Positions 6,636-15,771 are shown, numbered from the stretch's first letter. The stretch: 32,678 nucleotides of DNA from Mycoplasma sp. CAG:877 (GCA_000433455.1 HF992491.1:2241-34918); one strand, 5' to 3'. Notes: a model not told the origin generated them from the letters alone. Numbers and translations: made by a program.

Positions 6636-8882
6636 ATGAAAAAAAGAATATCAAGACAAAAATACTATAAAAACCTAGACTTATTAAGACTTTTATCCTG
6701 TATAGCAATCCTTCTTTATCACTTAAATATCTTAAAGGGTGGTTACTTAGCAGTATGTACTTTCTTTGTATTAACTAGTTATTTATCATGCCTATCAGAA
6801 TTTAAAAAAGATAAATTTTCTATCAAAGACTACTATTTAAAACGCATAGTCAAACTATATATACCACTAATAATAGTAGTATTTTCATCTCTTGCTGTTA
6901 TATCATTATTTCCAAATATAAGTTGGTTTAATCTAAAACCAGAAACAACATCAGTGCTATTAGGCTATAACAATTTTTGGCAACTAAATGCTAATCTAGA
7001 TTATTTTGCAAGACACATAAATTCACCGTTTATTCATCTTTGGTATATAGCAATTCTTCTCCAATTCGACTTGGTTTTTCCACTTATATTTGTACCATTA
7101 AGAAAACTAGGAGACAAAGTTTCCAAATCTATACCTTGTATAATAACAGCATTAGCAACAACTATTTCAACCATCTATTTTTATAGAATGAGTCTAACTC
7201 AAAATATGATGGTTACTTATTACGATACATTTACAAGACTATTTTCTCTATTATTTGGTTTAACATTAGCTTTCTTTCATAATTATTACAAATCATTATT
7301 ACCAAATAAATTTAAAGAGAGTCCATATAAAAATATAATATTTACTTTTTATTTAATACTACTATCAATACTATTTGTCTTAATAGATTCAAAGTCTCCT
7401 TACTTTGCTTTAAGTATGGTAATAACAACAATTCTTACTTGTAGAATAATCGACTATGCAACAACGACAAGTACAAATAGTCTTAATTTGGTAGAGAAAG
7501 TAGTAAAATCACTATCAGATATCAGTTATGAAATATATTTAACTCAATATCCTATAATATTTCTATTTCAGTATATAAAACTACAACCACTGTACAAACT
7601 AGCCGCAATAATATTAGTAACAATCATAACCTCATACATTATTCATTTTGCTTTAAAGAAAACAAAAAGATTCAAAGTATTTAAATATTTATTACTTACA
7701 AGTGTTCTTATTGTATCAATCTATGGTGCTTATCAATATTATCTAGCTAAAGACCATACATTAGAAATGAAAAAGTTAAAAGAACAATTAGCTCAAAATG
7801 AACAGATGATTAAAGAATCAAAAGAAAAATATGCAACGCAATTAAAACAAGAACAAGAAGACTGGACTAAGCAACTAGAAAATTTAGAGGAATGTGAAAG
7901 TAAACTAAATGAAGTAGTATCAAACTTACCTATAGTTGGAGTTGGAGATTCTGTAATGTTAGGCGCTATATCAAACTTACAATCTCAGTTTCCAAATGGA
8001 TATTTTGACGCTAAAGTTTCACGCACTGCTTGGAAAGTTGCTCCAATACTAAAAGATTTAACAGAGAAAAATATGTTAGGCAATCCTATTGTCTTAAACC
8101 TAGGTGCAAATGGAGATTGCTCAAAATCATGTAAGGCAGAAATAATGCAAATAGCAGACAAACGACAAGTATTTTGGCTAAATACAACTAACAACGAAAC
8201 AGCAAATAATAATCTATATAACATCTCAAAAGAATATTCAAATCTTCATCTTATTGACTGGTCTAGTATTTCAAGTGGACATTCAGAATATTTTTATGCC
8301 GATGGCATTCATTTAACACCTACCGGAAGAGTGGCCTATACTAAGGCAATATATGATGCCATTTATCAGGAATATTTAAACGAGTACAATGAAAAGAAAA
8401 AAACAATTATTTCTGAACACGAACAACAGGAAAAAAGCAAAATAAGTTTTTATGGAAACACTTTATTATTAAATTCATTTGAATATATAGAAAAAGATTT
8501 TACGACTGCAGCTTTCATAATAAATAAAGACTTTACATATAAATCTTTAAAAAATGAAATAGATACTGCCCTAAAAAATAATACACTTACTAATAAGATA
8601 GTTTTAGCTTTTGATAATACTCCAAATATAAAAACAACAGAATATGAAAAAATATTAGAACTATGTAAAGATAATGAAATATACATAGTAGCAACCAATT
8701 CATCAGTTACTAATTTATCTAAGAAAAATCACTCAAACTTAGTAGTCTTAGATTTTACAAAAAAATTAAAAAAACATCCAGAGTATTTTATGGCCGATGG
8801 CAAACATCTAAGTGATAAGGGAAATAAAGCCCTAAGTAAATTTTTAAAACAAAATATTAAAGAAAAAGACATATCTGACTAA
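6636..8882 (+). CDS. OatA-like O-acyltransferase with two SGNH domains, the second degenerate
   Basis: A 748-residue membrane protein. Residues 1-370 are an acyltransferase-3 domain of about ten helices, opening with NLDLLRLLSCIAILLYHL, the conserved His near the end of helix 1. A charged coiled-coil linker covers about 375-430. An SGNH hydrolase domain follows with G437-D438-S439 and D556-x-x-H559 (ADGIHLTPTGR). This order is that of peptidoglycan O-acetyltransferase OatA, which moves acetyl groups across the membrane onto muramic acid. Unlike OatA it has a further C-terminal domain (about 600-745) that repeats the SGNH plan: Y606-G607-N608-T609 replaces the GDS block, while D721-x-x-H724 in ADGKHLSDKG is kept. 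The second domain therefore lacks the nucleophile. The target polymer (peptidoglycan or teichoic or other glycan) is inferred. Confidence 0.8.
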   Translation: MKKRISRQKYYKNLDLLRLLSCIAILLYHLNILKGGYLAVCTFFVLTSYLSCLSEFKKDKFSIKDYYLKRIVKLYIPLIIVVFSSLAVISLFPNISWFNLKPETTSVLLGYNNFWQLNANLDYFARHINSPFIHLWYIAILLQFDLVFPLIFVPLRKLGDKVSKSIPCIITALATTISTIYFYRMSLTQNMMVTYYDTFTRLFSLLFGLTLAFFHNYYKSLLPNKFKESPYKNIIFTFYLILLSILFVLIDSKSPYFALSMVITTILTCRIIDYATTTSTNSLNLVEKVVKSLSDISYEIYLTQYPIIFLFQYIKLQPLYKLAAIILVTIITSYIIHFALKKTKRFKVFKYLLLTSVLIVSIYGAYQYYLAKDHTLEMKKLKEQLAQNEQMIKESKEKYATQLKQEQEDWTKQLENLEECESKLNEVVSNLPIVGVGDSVMLGAISNLQSQFPNGYFDAKVSRTAWKVAPILKDLTEKNMLGNPIVLNLGANGDCSKSCKAEIMQIADKRQVFWLNTTNNETANNNLYNISKEYSNLHLIDWSSISSGHSEYFYADGIHLTPTGRVAYTKAIYDAIYQEYLNEYNEKKKTIISEHEQQEKSKISFYGNTLLLNSFEYIEKDFTTAAFIINKDFTYKSLKNEIDTALKNNTLTNKIVLAFDNTPNIKTTEYEKILELCKDNEIYIVATNSSVTNLSKKNHSNLVVLDFTKKLKKHPEYFMADGKHLSDKGNKALSKFLKQNIKEKDISD

Positions 8883-8895
8883 TGATATGTCTTTT
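8864..8895 (+). terminator. Terminator overlapping the end of the OatA-like gene
   Basis: A twelve-base stem, AAAAGACATATC (8864-8875) with GATATGTCTTTT (8884-8895), and an eight-base loop. The left arm lies inside the last codons of the gene. The T tract is short. Confidence 0.65.
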
Positions 8896-8927
8896 GTCTA
8901 CTATGAACTTTCGTTAAAGTATGTTAA

Positions 8928-8933
8928 TATAAT
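8928..8933 (+). promoter_or_regulatory. -10 element for the zinc-ribbon/LRR and radical SAM operon
   Basis: A perfect TATAAT, 34 bases before ATG 8967 and just after the preceding terminator. No clear -35 is visible. It is the only good -10 seen before the four-gene cluster 8967-14002. Confidence 0.4.
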
Positions 8934-8966
8934 TATAGAAGTTTAATTAAAGAGAAGGTTGAGTTT

Positions 8967-10865
8967 ATGAGTGAGAGTACTAAAAAGAAAATTGTCACAG
9001 TTTTATTTATTATTGTAGGAATAATAGATATTTTATTATTAGCAGGAAATAATGAAGAAACATTACCAATAGGATGGGCTATATTCATGGAGTTATTTGT
9101 AACAATTCACATGTCCGCCTTTGTATTATATCCACTGGCAACTATAATCAATGACAATCCACAAAACATAAAAAAAACATTTTTAAAAATGTTTATAACT
9201 AGAGGTATCTTCCTATTATTTGCCGATATTTTCTTATCTACAAGTATTGCTATTTTTGATTTTATATCAGTATTTATAGGAGCATTCATAGTTGTGCCAC
9301 TATTTGCTGTAGTAAGCGTAAAGAAAAACGGAATAAGAACAGTAACACAACAAACAACACCTCAAGAAGAACAAAAATGTCCAAAATGTGGAAATATAAT
9401 AAAACCTGGCGAAAAATATTGTGCATCTTGTGGAGAAAAAATAGCTACTAGTCAAGAAGAAACAAAAACATCTTCTGGAACAATAACTCAAACTTATGTT
9501 AGGACGACTGATTTTGATCAAATGTTTTTGCAAAATGATAAAGAACTATTAGAAACATTTATAAAAAAAGCCCTAAAAAATGCTAAGATAAATCAAAGTA
9601 CAAAGATGTTACCTCGTGAACTGTTAAAAAAGAAAACAATATTCTGCTCAATTTTATGTGCCTTACTATTTGCCTATGTTTGTATGATATTTTTTCATTT
9701 TCCAATATTAACTTATATAATAGGCGCTATTATCCTTCTGATTTTGGTAACACAAACTAAAAGGTATAATATTATAAGCTATTTAAAAAAAGAAGTTAAA
9801 GCAAGACCAGATGAAAAAATATCTAACATAGTAATGTCTGCTAAAGAAAGTTTTGTAGAAGATAACAAGAAAAAAGCAATTATTTGTGGAATTGTAGCCG
9901 CAATAATCTTACCATTAATTATTTTTAAATCACCAGTAATATTATATGAAAAAATGGAAAAAGGGTATGGTGTAAGATTTTATGCTTTTGGTATAACTAA
10001 TTTTAAAACAGCAGAGATACCAGCTACTTATAAGGGTCAACCAGTTATAAGTTTACGTGGTAATACATTTTCAAATATGCCACTTCTAGAAGAAGTAAAA
10101 TTACCAGAAACTATAACTGAAATAAGAGGTCAAGCCTTCAAAAATGATATTTTCTTAAAGAAAGTTAACATCCCACAAAAACTTGAATATCTAGGTGGAG
10201 GAGCATTTTACAATTGTGCGTCAATAACTTCTATAATCCTTCCTGATACCCTAACTACTATGGGTGGAGAAGTATTTAAAAATGCCCACTCATTAAAAAC
10301 CATAAAATTATCTGAAAATCTCACAGAAATAAGAGGAAACTCCTTTGAAGAATGCACCTCTTTAAAAGAAATTACTATTCCTGATAAAGTAACAAGAATT
10401 GGTGGCCATGCATTTTATGGAAACACATCACTAAGTAAAGTAATATTTACCGAGAAAAGTCAATTAAAAGAGATTGGTTCTTCTGCCTTTAGAAAATGTG
10501 ACAAATTATATTCAATAACCATACCTAAAGAAACTTACGTAAATTTTAGAGCATTCAAAGAAAGTCCTACTAGCATTAATTACTTTGGATATGGAGAAAA
10601 AACAAAATTTATTTATGTCACATCAGAAGATCCACAATCAGTAATAGAAACAAAAGATTATGGAACTATTTATATTAAGGTTAATAACGTAAATTATGTT
10701 AGTTATGACAACTGGGAAGTTAATGTAAGTATTACAGGAGGATTAAATATGAATTTAACTTTTACCAATCAAGAAAGAGAAAAACTAGTAGTTAAAAATT
10801 ATTATCTTGAAATAACCAGTTGCTCTGCATATGGAAAAGTAGGAATAAATATAAGCTATAATTAG
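8967..10865 (+). CDS. Membrane protein with zinc ribbon and BspA-type LRR domain
   Basis: A 632-residue protein. Three to four hydrophobic helices occupy residues 8-115. A zinc ribbon follows, C138-x2-C141-x10-C152-x2-C155 (CPKCGNII...YCASCGEK). Two more membrane segments lie near 225-265 and another near 305-325. Residues about 350-530 hold roughly six to seven LRR_5 (BspA/TpLRR) repeats of about 23 residues, such as LPETITEIRGQAFKN and IPDKVTRIGGHAFYGN. The C-terminal 100 residues look beta-rich. BspA repeats bind proteins and are common on the surface of gut bacteria. It is the first gene of the radical SAM cluster, ending eight bases before it. Whether the LRRs face outwards depends on helix count and is uncertain. 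The start is supported by AGAAGG. Confidence 0.72.
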   Translation: MSESTKKKIVTVLFIIVGIIDILLLAGNNEETLPIGWAIFMELFVTIHMSAFVLYPLATIINDNPQNIKKTFLKMFITRGIFLLFADIFLSTSIAIFDFISVFIGAFIVVPLFAVVSVKKNGIRTVTQQTTPQEEQKCPKCGNIIKPGEKYCASCGEKIATSQEETKTSSGTITQTYVRTTDFDQMFLQNDKELLETFIKKALKNAKINQSTKMLPRELLKKKTIFCSILCALLFAYVCMIFFHFPILTYIIGAIILLILVTQTKRYNIISYLKKEVKARPDEKISNIVMSAKESFVEDNKKKAIICGIVAAIILPLIIFKSPVILYEKMEKGYGVRFYAFGITNFKTAEIPATYKGQPVISLRGNTFSNMPLLEEVKLPETITEIRGQAFKNDIFLKKVNIPQKLEYLGGGAFYNCASITSIILPDTLTTMGGEVFKNAHSLKTIKLSENLTEIRGNSFEECTSLKEITIPDKVTRIGGHAFYGNTSLSKVIFTEKSQLKEIGSSAFRKCDKLYSITIPKETYVNFRAFKESPTSINYFGYGEKTKFIYVTSEDPQSVIETKDYGTIYIKVNNVNYVSYDNWEVNVSITGGLNMNLTFTNQEREKLVVKNYYLEITSCSAYGKVGINISYN

Positions 10866-10873
10866 GAGTAAAT

Positions 10874-12625
10874 ATGGAACAGAATATAAAATACATACAT
10901 TTATTATATGTACCAACAATGGCTTGCAACATGTGTTGTAAATATTGTTACCTAGAAGAAAACACAAAAGATGAAAAGACTGCTCACAAAGCTCTAGAAA
11001 CCTTAGAATATGCCGTTTCAAAGTTTAAAGAGTCAAATGTAATACCATTTAATATTTCTCTCCATGGTGGAGAAGTAACAACACTTGATAAAGATACTTT
11101 TAGAAACATTATCAAATTCATTTCAGAATATTATCAAAAAAATAAAGAAATAATAACGCGTGGTGGTTTTAAAATAGGAACACCCCATATAAAAACAAAT
11201 TTATATGATTTAGAAAAACATATCGATACAATAAAAGAATTCAATGTCTCAATATCAGGCAGTCTAGACTTACCATTATCATTACATGATGAATATCGAA
11301 TTACTAAGGGTAATAAAAAAACACTAGAGAGAATCTTAAAAAACATTGCCCTTTTAGAAAATATTCCTAATAAAAAGAAAGTATCCGCAACAATTTTTAA
11401 AGAACACTATAATTATCTAGATGAAATTATAAAAGACATCAAATATCTTCATAAAAATACATGCCTAGATATGAATGACTTTAATTTTATGATTGGCTTT
11501 GATTATAACTCAAATGGTATTCTTCATCATATTACTGAAGAGGAACAAGTTGCATTTTATAATCGTATGCATCAAGAATTTGATGGTACTGATTTAGATG
11601 CCGGAGTAAATGGACCTTGGTTTGATGAGTTTGGTCCCGGATATTGTACAAATTGTGATAACTGTGGAGAAAAGTTCTTTCTTTTAGAAAAGAATGGTGA
11701 TATTTACTCTTGTGTAAGAGGACAAAAAAATAAAGACTACTACTATGGAAACATTTACACAGATTCTGTGGAAAAAATATTGCAAACTGCTCAATCAAAA
11801 ATATTTATAAATCACAATAAATTACCATTCAATGAAGAATGTAGTAAATGTGGTTACCTATATCTATGTAAAACCGGTTGCCCATTTGTTAAAAACACCT
11901 ACAAAACTAATAAGAGTTATACTTGCCTTCTTCAACAACAAATGTATAAGGATAGAGGATATCTAAAAGATGAATATAATGAAGAATTCGTTTATCACTA
12001 CGTAAGTACAATGCGTAATACCGATCCAACAAAATATATTCCAGAAAGTAAAAATGCAGACTATCCAAGCCTAACTGATATAATTGAAAAAGATCCAAAA
12101 CTTAAATACATATATGCTGATGATGTCTTCATCTTAAAAGTTGATGGTGAAGAATACCAATTATCATCTCAAATATTAAAAAAATCTAGAAATATAATTT
12201 ACATAACTAAAAATAGTAAGGTGATAATATATATGAAAAAGGACTTGATAAATGCAGAATGTGATTATCCAGATAACAACTCCCTATATATCATGTTATT
12301 ATCCGGAAACTTAGTTACTTATGGAGATGAAGATAGAACTAAGCAATGCCATGTAGCAACATCTCAAATATACAAATGTGTCTTAGACAATAGACCATCA
12401 GATAAAAACGATTACTATGCCTATGATATAACTAATCTGATTACTGAATATAAAGAAGAACTATCAAAGGATAGTCCAAATAACATATTTTTTACGACCT
12501 CATCTTTAAGAGACTATCATTACTTAAAACAAAAAAATAATGCTTATTATCATATTCAAGCAATAAATTTACCATTTCAAAATATAGAATTTTATTATCT
12601 AGAAAAGGAGTATAAAAATGAATAG
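10874..12625 (+). CDS. Radical SAM/SPASM protein with a novel C-terminal region
   Basis: A 583-residue cytosolic enzyme. The radical SAM cluster is C18-x3-C22-x2-C25 (ACNMCCKYCYLEE, with an extra Cys21), followed by the SAM-binding SLHGGEV. A full SPASM domain binds auxiliary clusters: C264-x10-G275-x4-C280, then C323-x2-C326-x5-C332-x3-C336 and C351. Such enzymes install crosslinks, epimerisations or other radical modifications on peptides, or oxidise protein Cys/Ser residues (anaerobic sulfatase maturases). Residues about 355-583 match no family I know. Its last eight bases overlap the start of the Asn-rich gene, and TAGGAG overlapping the previous stop codon serves as its ribosome binding site, so the genes are translationally coupled. 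No sulfatase is nearby. The substrate is unproven; the coupled small protein is the best candidate. Confidence 0.85.
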   Translation: MEQNIKYIHLLYVPTMACNMCCKYCYLEENTKDEKTAHKALETLEYAVSKFKESNVIPFNISLHGGEVTTLDKDTFRNIIKFISEYYQKNKEIITRGGFKIGTPHIKTNLYDLEKHIDTIKEFNVSISGSLDLPLSLHDEYRITKGNKKTLERILKNIALLENIPNKKKVSATIFKEHYNYLDEIIKDIKYLHKNTCLDMNDFNFMIGFDYNSNGILHHITEEEQVAFYNRMHQEFDGTDLDAGVNGPWFDEFGPGYCTNCDNCGEKFFLLEKNGDIYSCVRGQKNKDYYYGNIYTDSVEKILQTAQSKIFINHNKLPFNEECSKCGYLYLCKTGCPFVKNTYKTNKSYTCLLQQQMYKDRGYLKDEYNEEFVYHYVSTMRNTDPTKYIPESKNADYPSLTDIIEKDPKLKYIYADDVFILKVDGEEYQLSSQILKKSRNIIYITKNSKVIIYMKKDLINAECDYPDNNSLYIMLLSGNLVTYGDEDRTKQCHVATSQIYKCVLDNRPSDKNDYYAYDITNLITEYKEELSKDSPNNIFFTTSSLRDYHYLKQKNNAYYHIQAINLPFQNIEFYYLEKEYKNE

Positions 12626-12974
12626 AGAACCAGAAACCTATGATGAGTTAATTATTCAAAAGAAATGTGTAGAATTAACTAAATATTATAATTTAACCAT
12701 GGAACAATTAGAGGAAATATATGAGTTTTTAAAAGCCAATAAAAAAGGTAGCGTTCAAGGAAAAACGAATCAAATTTTTTTAAATGTAGGAACAACTACC
12801 AAATCCACTATTCCAACAACATGTATTAGTCGTATAGATGGTGTTATTGTTAACAGAAGGCAATTTACTGTAATTCCTCATTATGAGCCATCTTCTTACT
12901 CACATTCTAGTGGAGGATCATCATCAAATAATAACAATAACAACAATAATAATAACAATAATAATAACAGGTAG
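12618..12974 (+). CDS. Small protein with Ser/Gly- and poly-Asn tail, candidate radical SAM substrate
   Basis: A 118-residue protein that I cannot place in a family. Residues 1-45 are charged and helical (LTMEQLEEIYEFLKANKK) and could act as a leader or recognition segment. Residues 46-85 are Thr/Ile/Val-rich with a single Cys in IPTTCISRIDG. The end is of low complexity: Ser/His/Gly, then N104-N117, a run of fourteen Asn, and a final Arg. AAAGGAG ends seven bases before ATG 12618, which overlaps the radical SAM gene by eight bases. Tight coupling to a SPASM enzyme and a repetitive tail are what a ribosomally made, post-translationally modified peptide precursor would show, but the length and lack of a cleavage motif leave this open. 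It could also be a structural or helper protein. Confidence 0.6.
   Translation: MNREPETYDELIIQKKCVELTKYYNLTMEQLEEIYEFLKANKKGSVQGKTNQIFLNVGTTTKSTIPTTCISRIDGVIVNRRQFTVIPHYEPSSYSHSSGGSSSNNNNNNNNNNNNNNR
12927..12968 (+). repeat. (AAY)14 trinucleotide tract encoding poly-Asn
   Basis: Fourteen consecutive AAT/AAC codons, mixed as nine AAT and five AAC, so it is not a perfect microsatellite. Mixed codons argue for selection on the protein tract as well as possible slippage. Confidence 0.9.
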
Positions 12975-12982
12975 GTGATAGA

Positions 12983-14002
12983 ATGCCTTTAATATCTGAT
13001 AATTTTCAAATAAAAAAACTAAATAAATATAAAATAAATATAAAAACAAAATATATAGTTGGTAACGAAGTCTTAGAGCGAAATACAAATAATACTAAAA
13101 ATGATGATATAAAAAATGGTATTAGATGTAAAAAAGAATACTATTTAAATAATAATCTTACTCATACAGAGGACTTATTTGATTCAAGAATTGAATATAC
13201 ATTTATTTCTAAAAATGTAGAAAACAAAGACTATACTTGTCCAAACTGTGGAATGCATTCCAAGTTAAAGGATTTTGTTGATGGCTGTCCTTACTGTCAA
13301 ACATACTATAATATAGATTACACAAATAAAGATTTAGGCAGTAAATATCACTATGATCAAGTTCTAAGAAGTAATACCTATAAAATAGTAACAGGAATAG
13401 TAGATGTCATAATAAGCTTAATATTAAGTTACATTTTTATAAAAACCACTTCCAGAACATTTAATGGTTTTGATATATCAAAAATATTTATTTATGGTTT
13501 AATATTATCACTAGTACTATATTATTTTTTCTACATACTAGATGCATACATAGTATTAAGCCCCATAAGAAACTATAAAGAAAAAGAAAATCAAAAACAA
13601 GAAGAGTTCTGGGAAAATACTAAAATAGATAAAAAGAAATTCTATAATAACTTAAATTATGAACTAAGAAAATATTATTATTCTAAAGACAATATAATAG
13701 ACTATGACATTATAGATTACTTAAGCTTTAATAATTTTACAAAAGATAATCAACAATACATCAAAATAAAAGCTGAAGTAAGAGTCGTATACTATAAAAA
13801 TAATAAAATAACTTCTAAGATAATAAAAGACACATATTTATTAAAACATCACAGTAAAGATATTCAGTCTCTAAATGAAGGAGAAAACATAATTAAATGT
13901 CACAATTGTGGAGCATCTATTGATATTACAAAAGGAGAATGTTCATATTGCCATACTAAAACTAAGTATCTTCAAGAATGGATATTAGAAACTAATGAAT
14001 AA
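12983..14002 (+). CDS. TIM44-like membrane protein with two zinc ribbons
   Basis: A 339-residue protein. A zinc ribbon (C86-x2-C89, C102-x2-C105; YTCPNCGMHS) is followed by two hydrophobic helices at about 130-190. A region at about 205-300 (FWENTKIDKKKFYNNL; YLSFNNFTKDNQQYIKIKAE) resembles TIM44/Tim44-like domains seen in bacterial membrane proteins. A second zinc ribbon (C306-x2-C309, C320-x2-C323) is close to the C-terminus. AGGTGAT precedes ATG 12983, and the start is eight bases after the poly-Asn gene, so it closes the operon. It may place or export the product of the cluster at the membrane, but that is inference; the TIM44 assignment is moderate. Confidence 0.62.
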   Translation: MPLISDNFQIKKLNKYKINIKTKYIVGNEVLERNTNNTKNDDIKNGIRCKKEYYLNNNLTHTEDLFDSRIEYTFISKNVENKDYTCPNCGMHSKLKDFVDGCPYCQTYYNIDYTNKDLGSKYHYDQVLRSNTYKIVTGIVDVIISLILSYIFIKTTSRTFNGFDISKIFIYGLILSLVLYYFFYILDAYIVLSPIRNYKEKENQKQEEFWENTKIDKKKFYNNLNYELRKYYYSKDNIIDYDIIDYLSFNNFTKDNQQYIKIKAEVRVVYYKNNKITSKIIKDTYLLKHHSKDIQSLNEGENIIKCHNCGASIDITKGECSYCHTKTKYLQEWILETNE

Positions 14003-14048
14003 AAAAACTACTTAAGACAAGAGCTTACTCTATTATTAAGTAGTTTTT
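14003..14048. terminator. Bidirectional terminator between convergent genes
   Basis: A thirteen-base perfect stem, AAAAACTACTTAA (14003-14015) with TTAAGTAGTTTTT (14036-14048), A-rich on one side and T-rich on the other. It can serve both the + strand cluster ending at 14002 and the - strand regulator ending at 14057. Confidence 0.85.
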
Positions 14049-14056
14049 AATTTATA

Positions 14057-15739
14057 TTATTTTTCTTCTACTACCAGTGGTCTAAACTCACTAATAGCTA
14101 ATACCAATTTAGGATGTCTAATAACAAAATGTATAACGGGGTTAAAACTCTTAGAAATAATTACATATTTATTCTCAAGAATACTAATACTAATATTTTT
14201 AAAAGTTTTATTTTTACTAATTTCAAGTTTATAATTTTTATTTTCTTTAGCAAACTTCTTAGTCATCTTAAAATGTTCCATATACTCCTCATAATTATAT
14301 TTAACCTTATCTTTATAAAACATTCCTTCTAACTCTAAATAACATTCACTGGATTTATCAAATTCATGAATACAATCAGTAATTATACTACGTTCCAATA
14401 CTTCTTTAGTACTTTTATTTAACTCATTCTTATACTTAATAATCGTTTTAATATCCTCATCGCTAATATTATTATTTATAAGAATTCTTTTTAATAAGTC
14501 ATTACTCATAGTAAAAAGAGGTAAGCTAGCTAAAATTCTTTTTCTTCTACCAACAGTCTTTCTATCCTTATCTCTAAATTTCTTAAAAGTATTCTCATCA
14601 TCATTATTATAAATATCCATAAGTGAATTAGCCTTTTTTAAAAGTAATTCACTTTTTTCTCTATAATATCCTACTTCTTTAGAATTATTTGTTAAATAAT
14701 ATTTTCCCTTATTATGAGCTCCATCAATACATTCGCCAGTTAAAGCAACAACACCTGATACGTAGTTAAAATGATGATATACATTAGTATTAATGCTTTT
14801 TAAGTAATATGGGGATATTTGTCCAGTCATATAAATTGGTATCCAACTCTCAAGACCAAGCATCATTTCATTAAAGGGTCTATCTAAATTATGAATAATA
14901 TTTAAATGTAGTCCCTTCTTTAAACACATCGCAATAGCAAACATCCATTTCTTTCCAAAATCAATATCCTGGGCCATATCTTCCATAGGCATATCACTAC
15001 ACATGAAAATATCTTCTTTATTCTTAGAAAGAACAGTAGCCTTAAAAAAGTCTAACTCACCATTTTTCATTTCCTCAATACCATAATAATTTTTACATCT
15101 AGCTTTATAAAAAGGAATATTAGGTACCTTTAACTTATCAAACTTAATAGCTTTTATATATTGATTTAAATCAAAATCATCTAGGTTATATAAGAACTTA
15201 TCAATGTTTATAACCTCATCATTCTTATTAGTAAGAATCCATTGTCGCAAATTTTCAACTGTAATCTCATTTCCTATTAGTTTCTTAAAACTATCATTAT
15301 CTAGCTTACTATTATACTTTTTTAATACGAAGTTAATAAAAGAATTAACAAACTCTTCCTTATTAGAAGGAACTCTCTCACCACTTCGTATTCTAGATAG
15401 ATATGAAGCATCAAAATTCAAAGCTTTAGCAAGTTCTCGTACATTTATACTAAAAGTATCAATTAATATATTTAAATTTTCTCTAACAATTTCAAAATCT
15501 ATATTAGAACTATCAAATATACAATTAAATTCTTTATAAATATCATTCATCTTATATTTATTATCAGACAACATTTCAAAAGCTTTACTAATCTTTTTTA
15601 AATTAGTACTATTTGGAACTCTAGTACCATTCTTGTATCTACTAACGATTGATTCTGAAAGTCCTGCTGCGTTAGCTAAATCTTTTGAACTACATCCAAT
15701 CAAATTTAAATACTTATTTAATACATCACAAAACTTCAC
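14057..15739 (-). CDS. Double-HTH (XRE/Cro) regulator with large unassigned C-terminal domain
   Basis: A 560-residue protein. Two XRE helix-turn-helix domains lie at about 5-55 (SKDLANAAGLSESIVSRYKN) and 88-140 (VRELAKALNFDASYLSRIRS). Both end in the S-R-x-x-x-G-x-R-x-P pattern. The remaining 400 residues form a soluble domain with the conserved-looking stretches KWMFAIAMCLKKGLHLNIIH and SWIPIYMTGQISPYYL. I believe this combination recurs in clostridial regulators, but I know no function for it. The start is GTG (15739-15737), with AAGGA about nine bases upstream. It is the only complete - strand gene and is divergent from the gene at 15900, which it may regulate. Confidence 0.72.
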   Translation of the reverse strand: MKFCDVLNKYLNLIGCSSKDLANAAGLSESIVSRYKNGTRVPNSTNLKKISKAFEMLSDNKYKMNDIYKEFNCIFDSSNIDFEIVRENLNILIDTFSINVRELAKALNFDASYLSRIRSGERVPSNKEEFVNSFINFVLKKYNSKLDNDSFKKLIGNEITVENLRQWILTNKNDEVINIDKFLYNLDDFDLNQYIKAIKFDKLKVPNIPFYKARCKNYYGIEEMKNGELDFFKATVLSKNKEDIFMCSDMPMEDMAQDIDFGKKWMFAIAMCLKKGLHLNIIHNLDRPFNEMMLGLESWIPIYMTGQISPYYLKSINTNVYHHFNYVSGVVALTGECIDGAHNKGKYYLTNNSKEVGYYREKSELLLKKANSLMDIYNNDDENTFKKFRDKDRKTVGRRKRILASLPLFTMSNDLLKRILINNNISDEDIKTIIKYKNELNKSTKEVLERSIITDCIHEFDKSSECYLELEGMFYKDKVKYNYEEYMEHFKMTKKFAKENKNYKLEISKNKTFKNISISILENKYVIISKSFNPVIHFVIRHPKLVLAISEFRPLVVEEK

Positions 15740-15762
15740 GCTCTCACTTCCTTATATAAAAT

Positions 15763-15771
15763 ATTATAACA
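15763..15771 (-). promoter_or_regulatory. Extended -10 promoter of the double-HTH gene
   Basis: On the - strand this reads TGTTATAAT, about 24 bases before the GTG start. The -35 is weak. The divergent gap 15740-15899 is the natural place for an operator, but I see no clear inverted repeat. Confidence 0.5.

Noticed and set aside
12927..12968. Poly-Asn tract as a sequencing or assembly artefact
   Set aside because: The codons are mixed AAT and AAC, the frame ends properly in AGG-TAG, and the next gene's ribosome binding site follows at once.
14114..14332. A + strand open frame inside the double-HTH gene
   Set aside because: It is hydrophobic low-complexity shadow coding without a ribosome binding site; the - strand frame has two intact HTH motifs.
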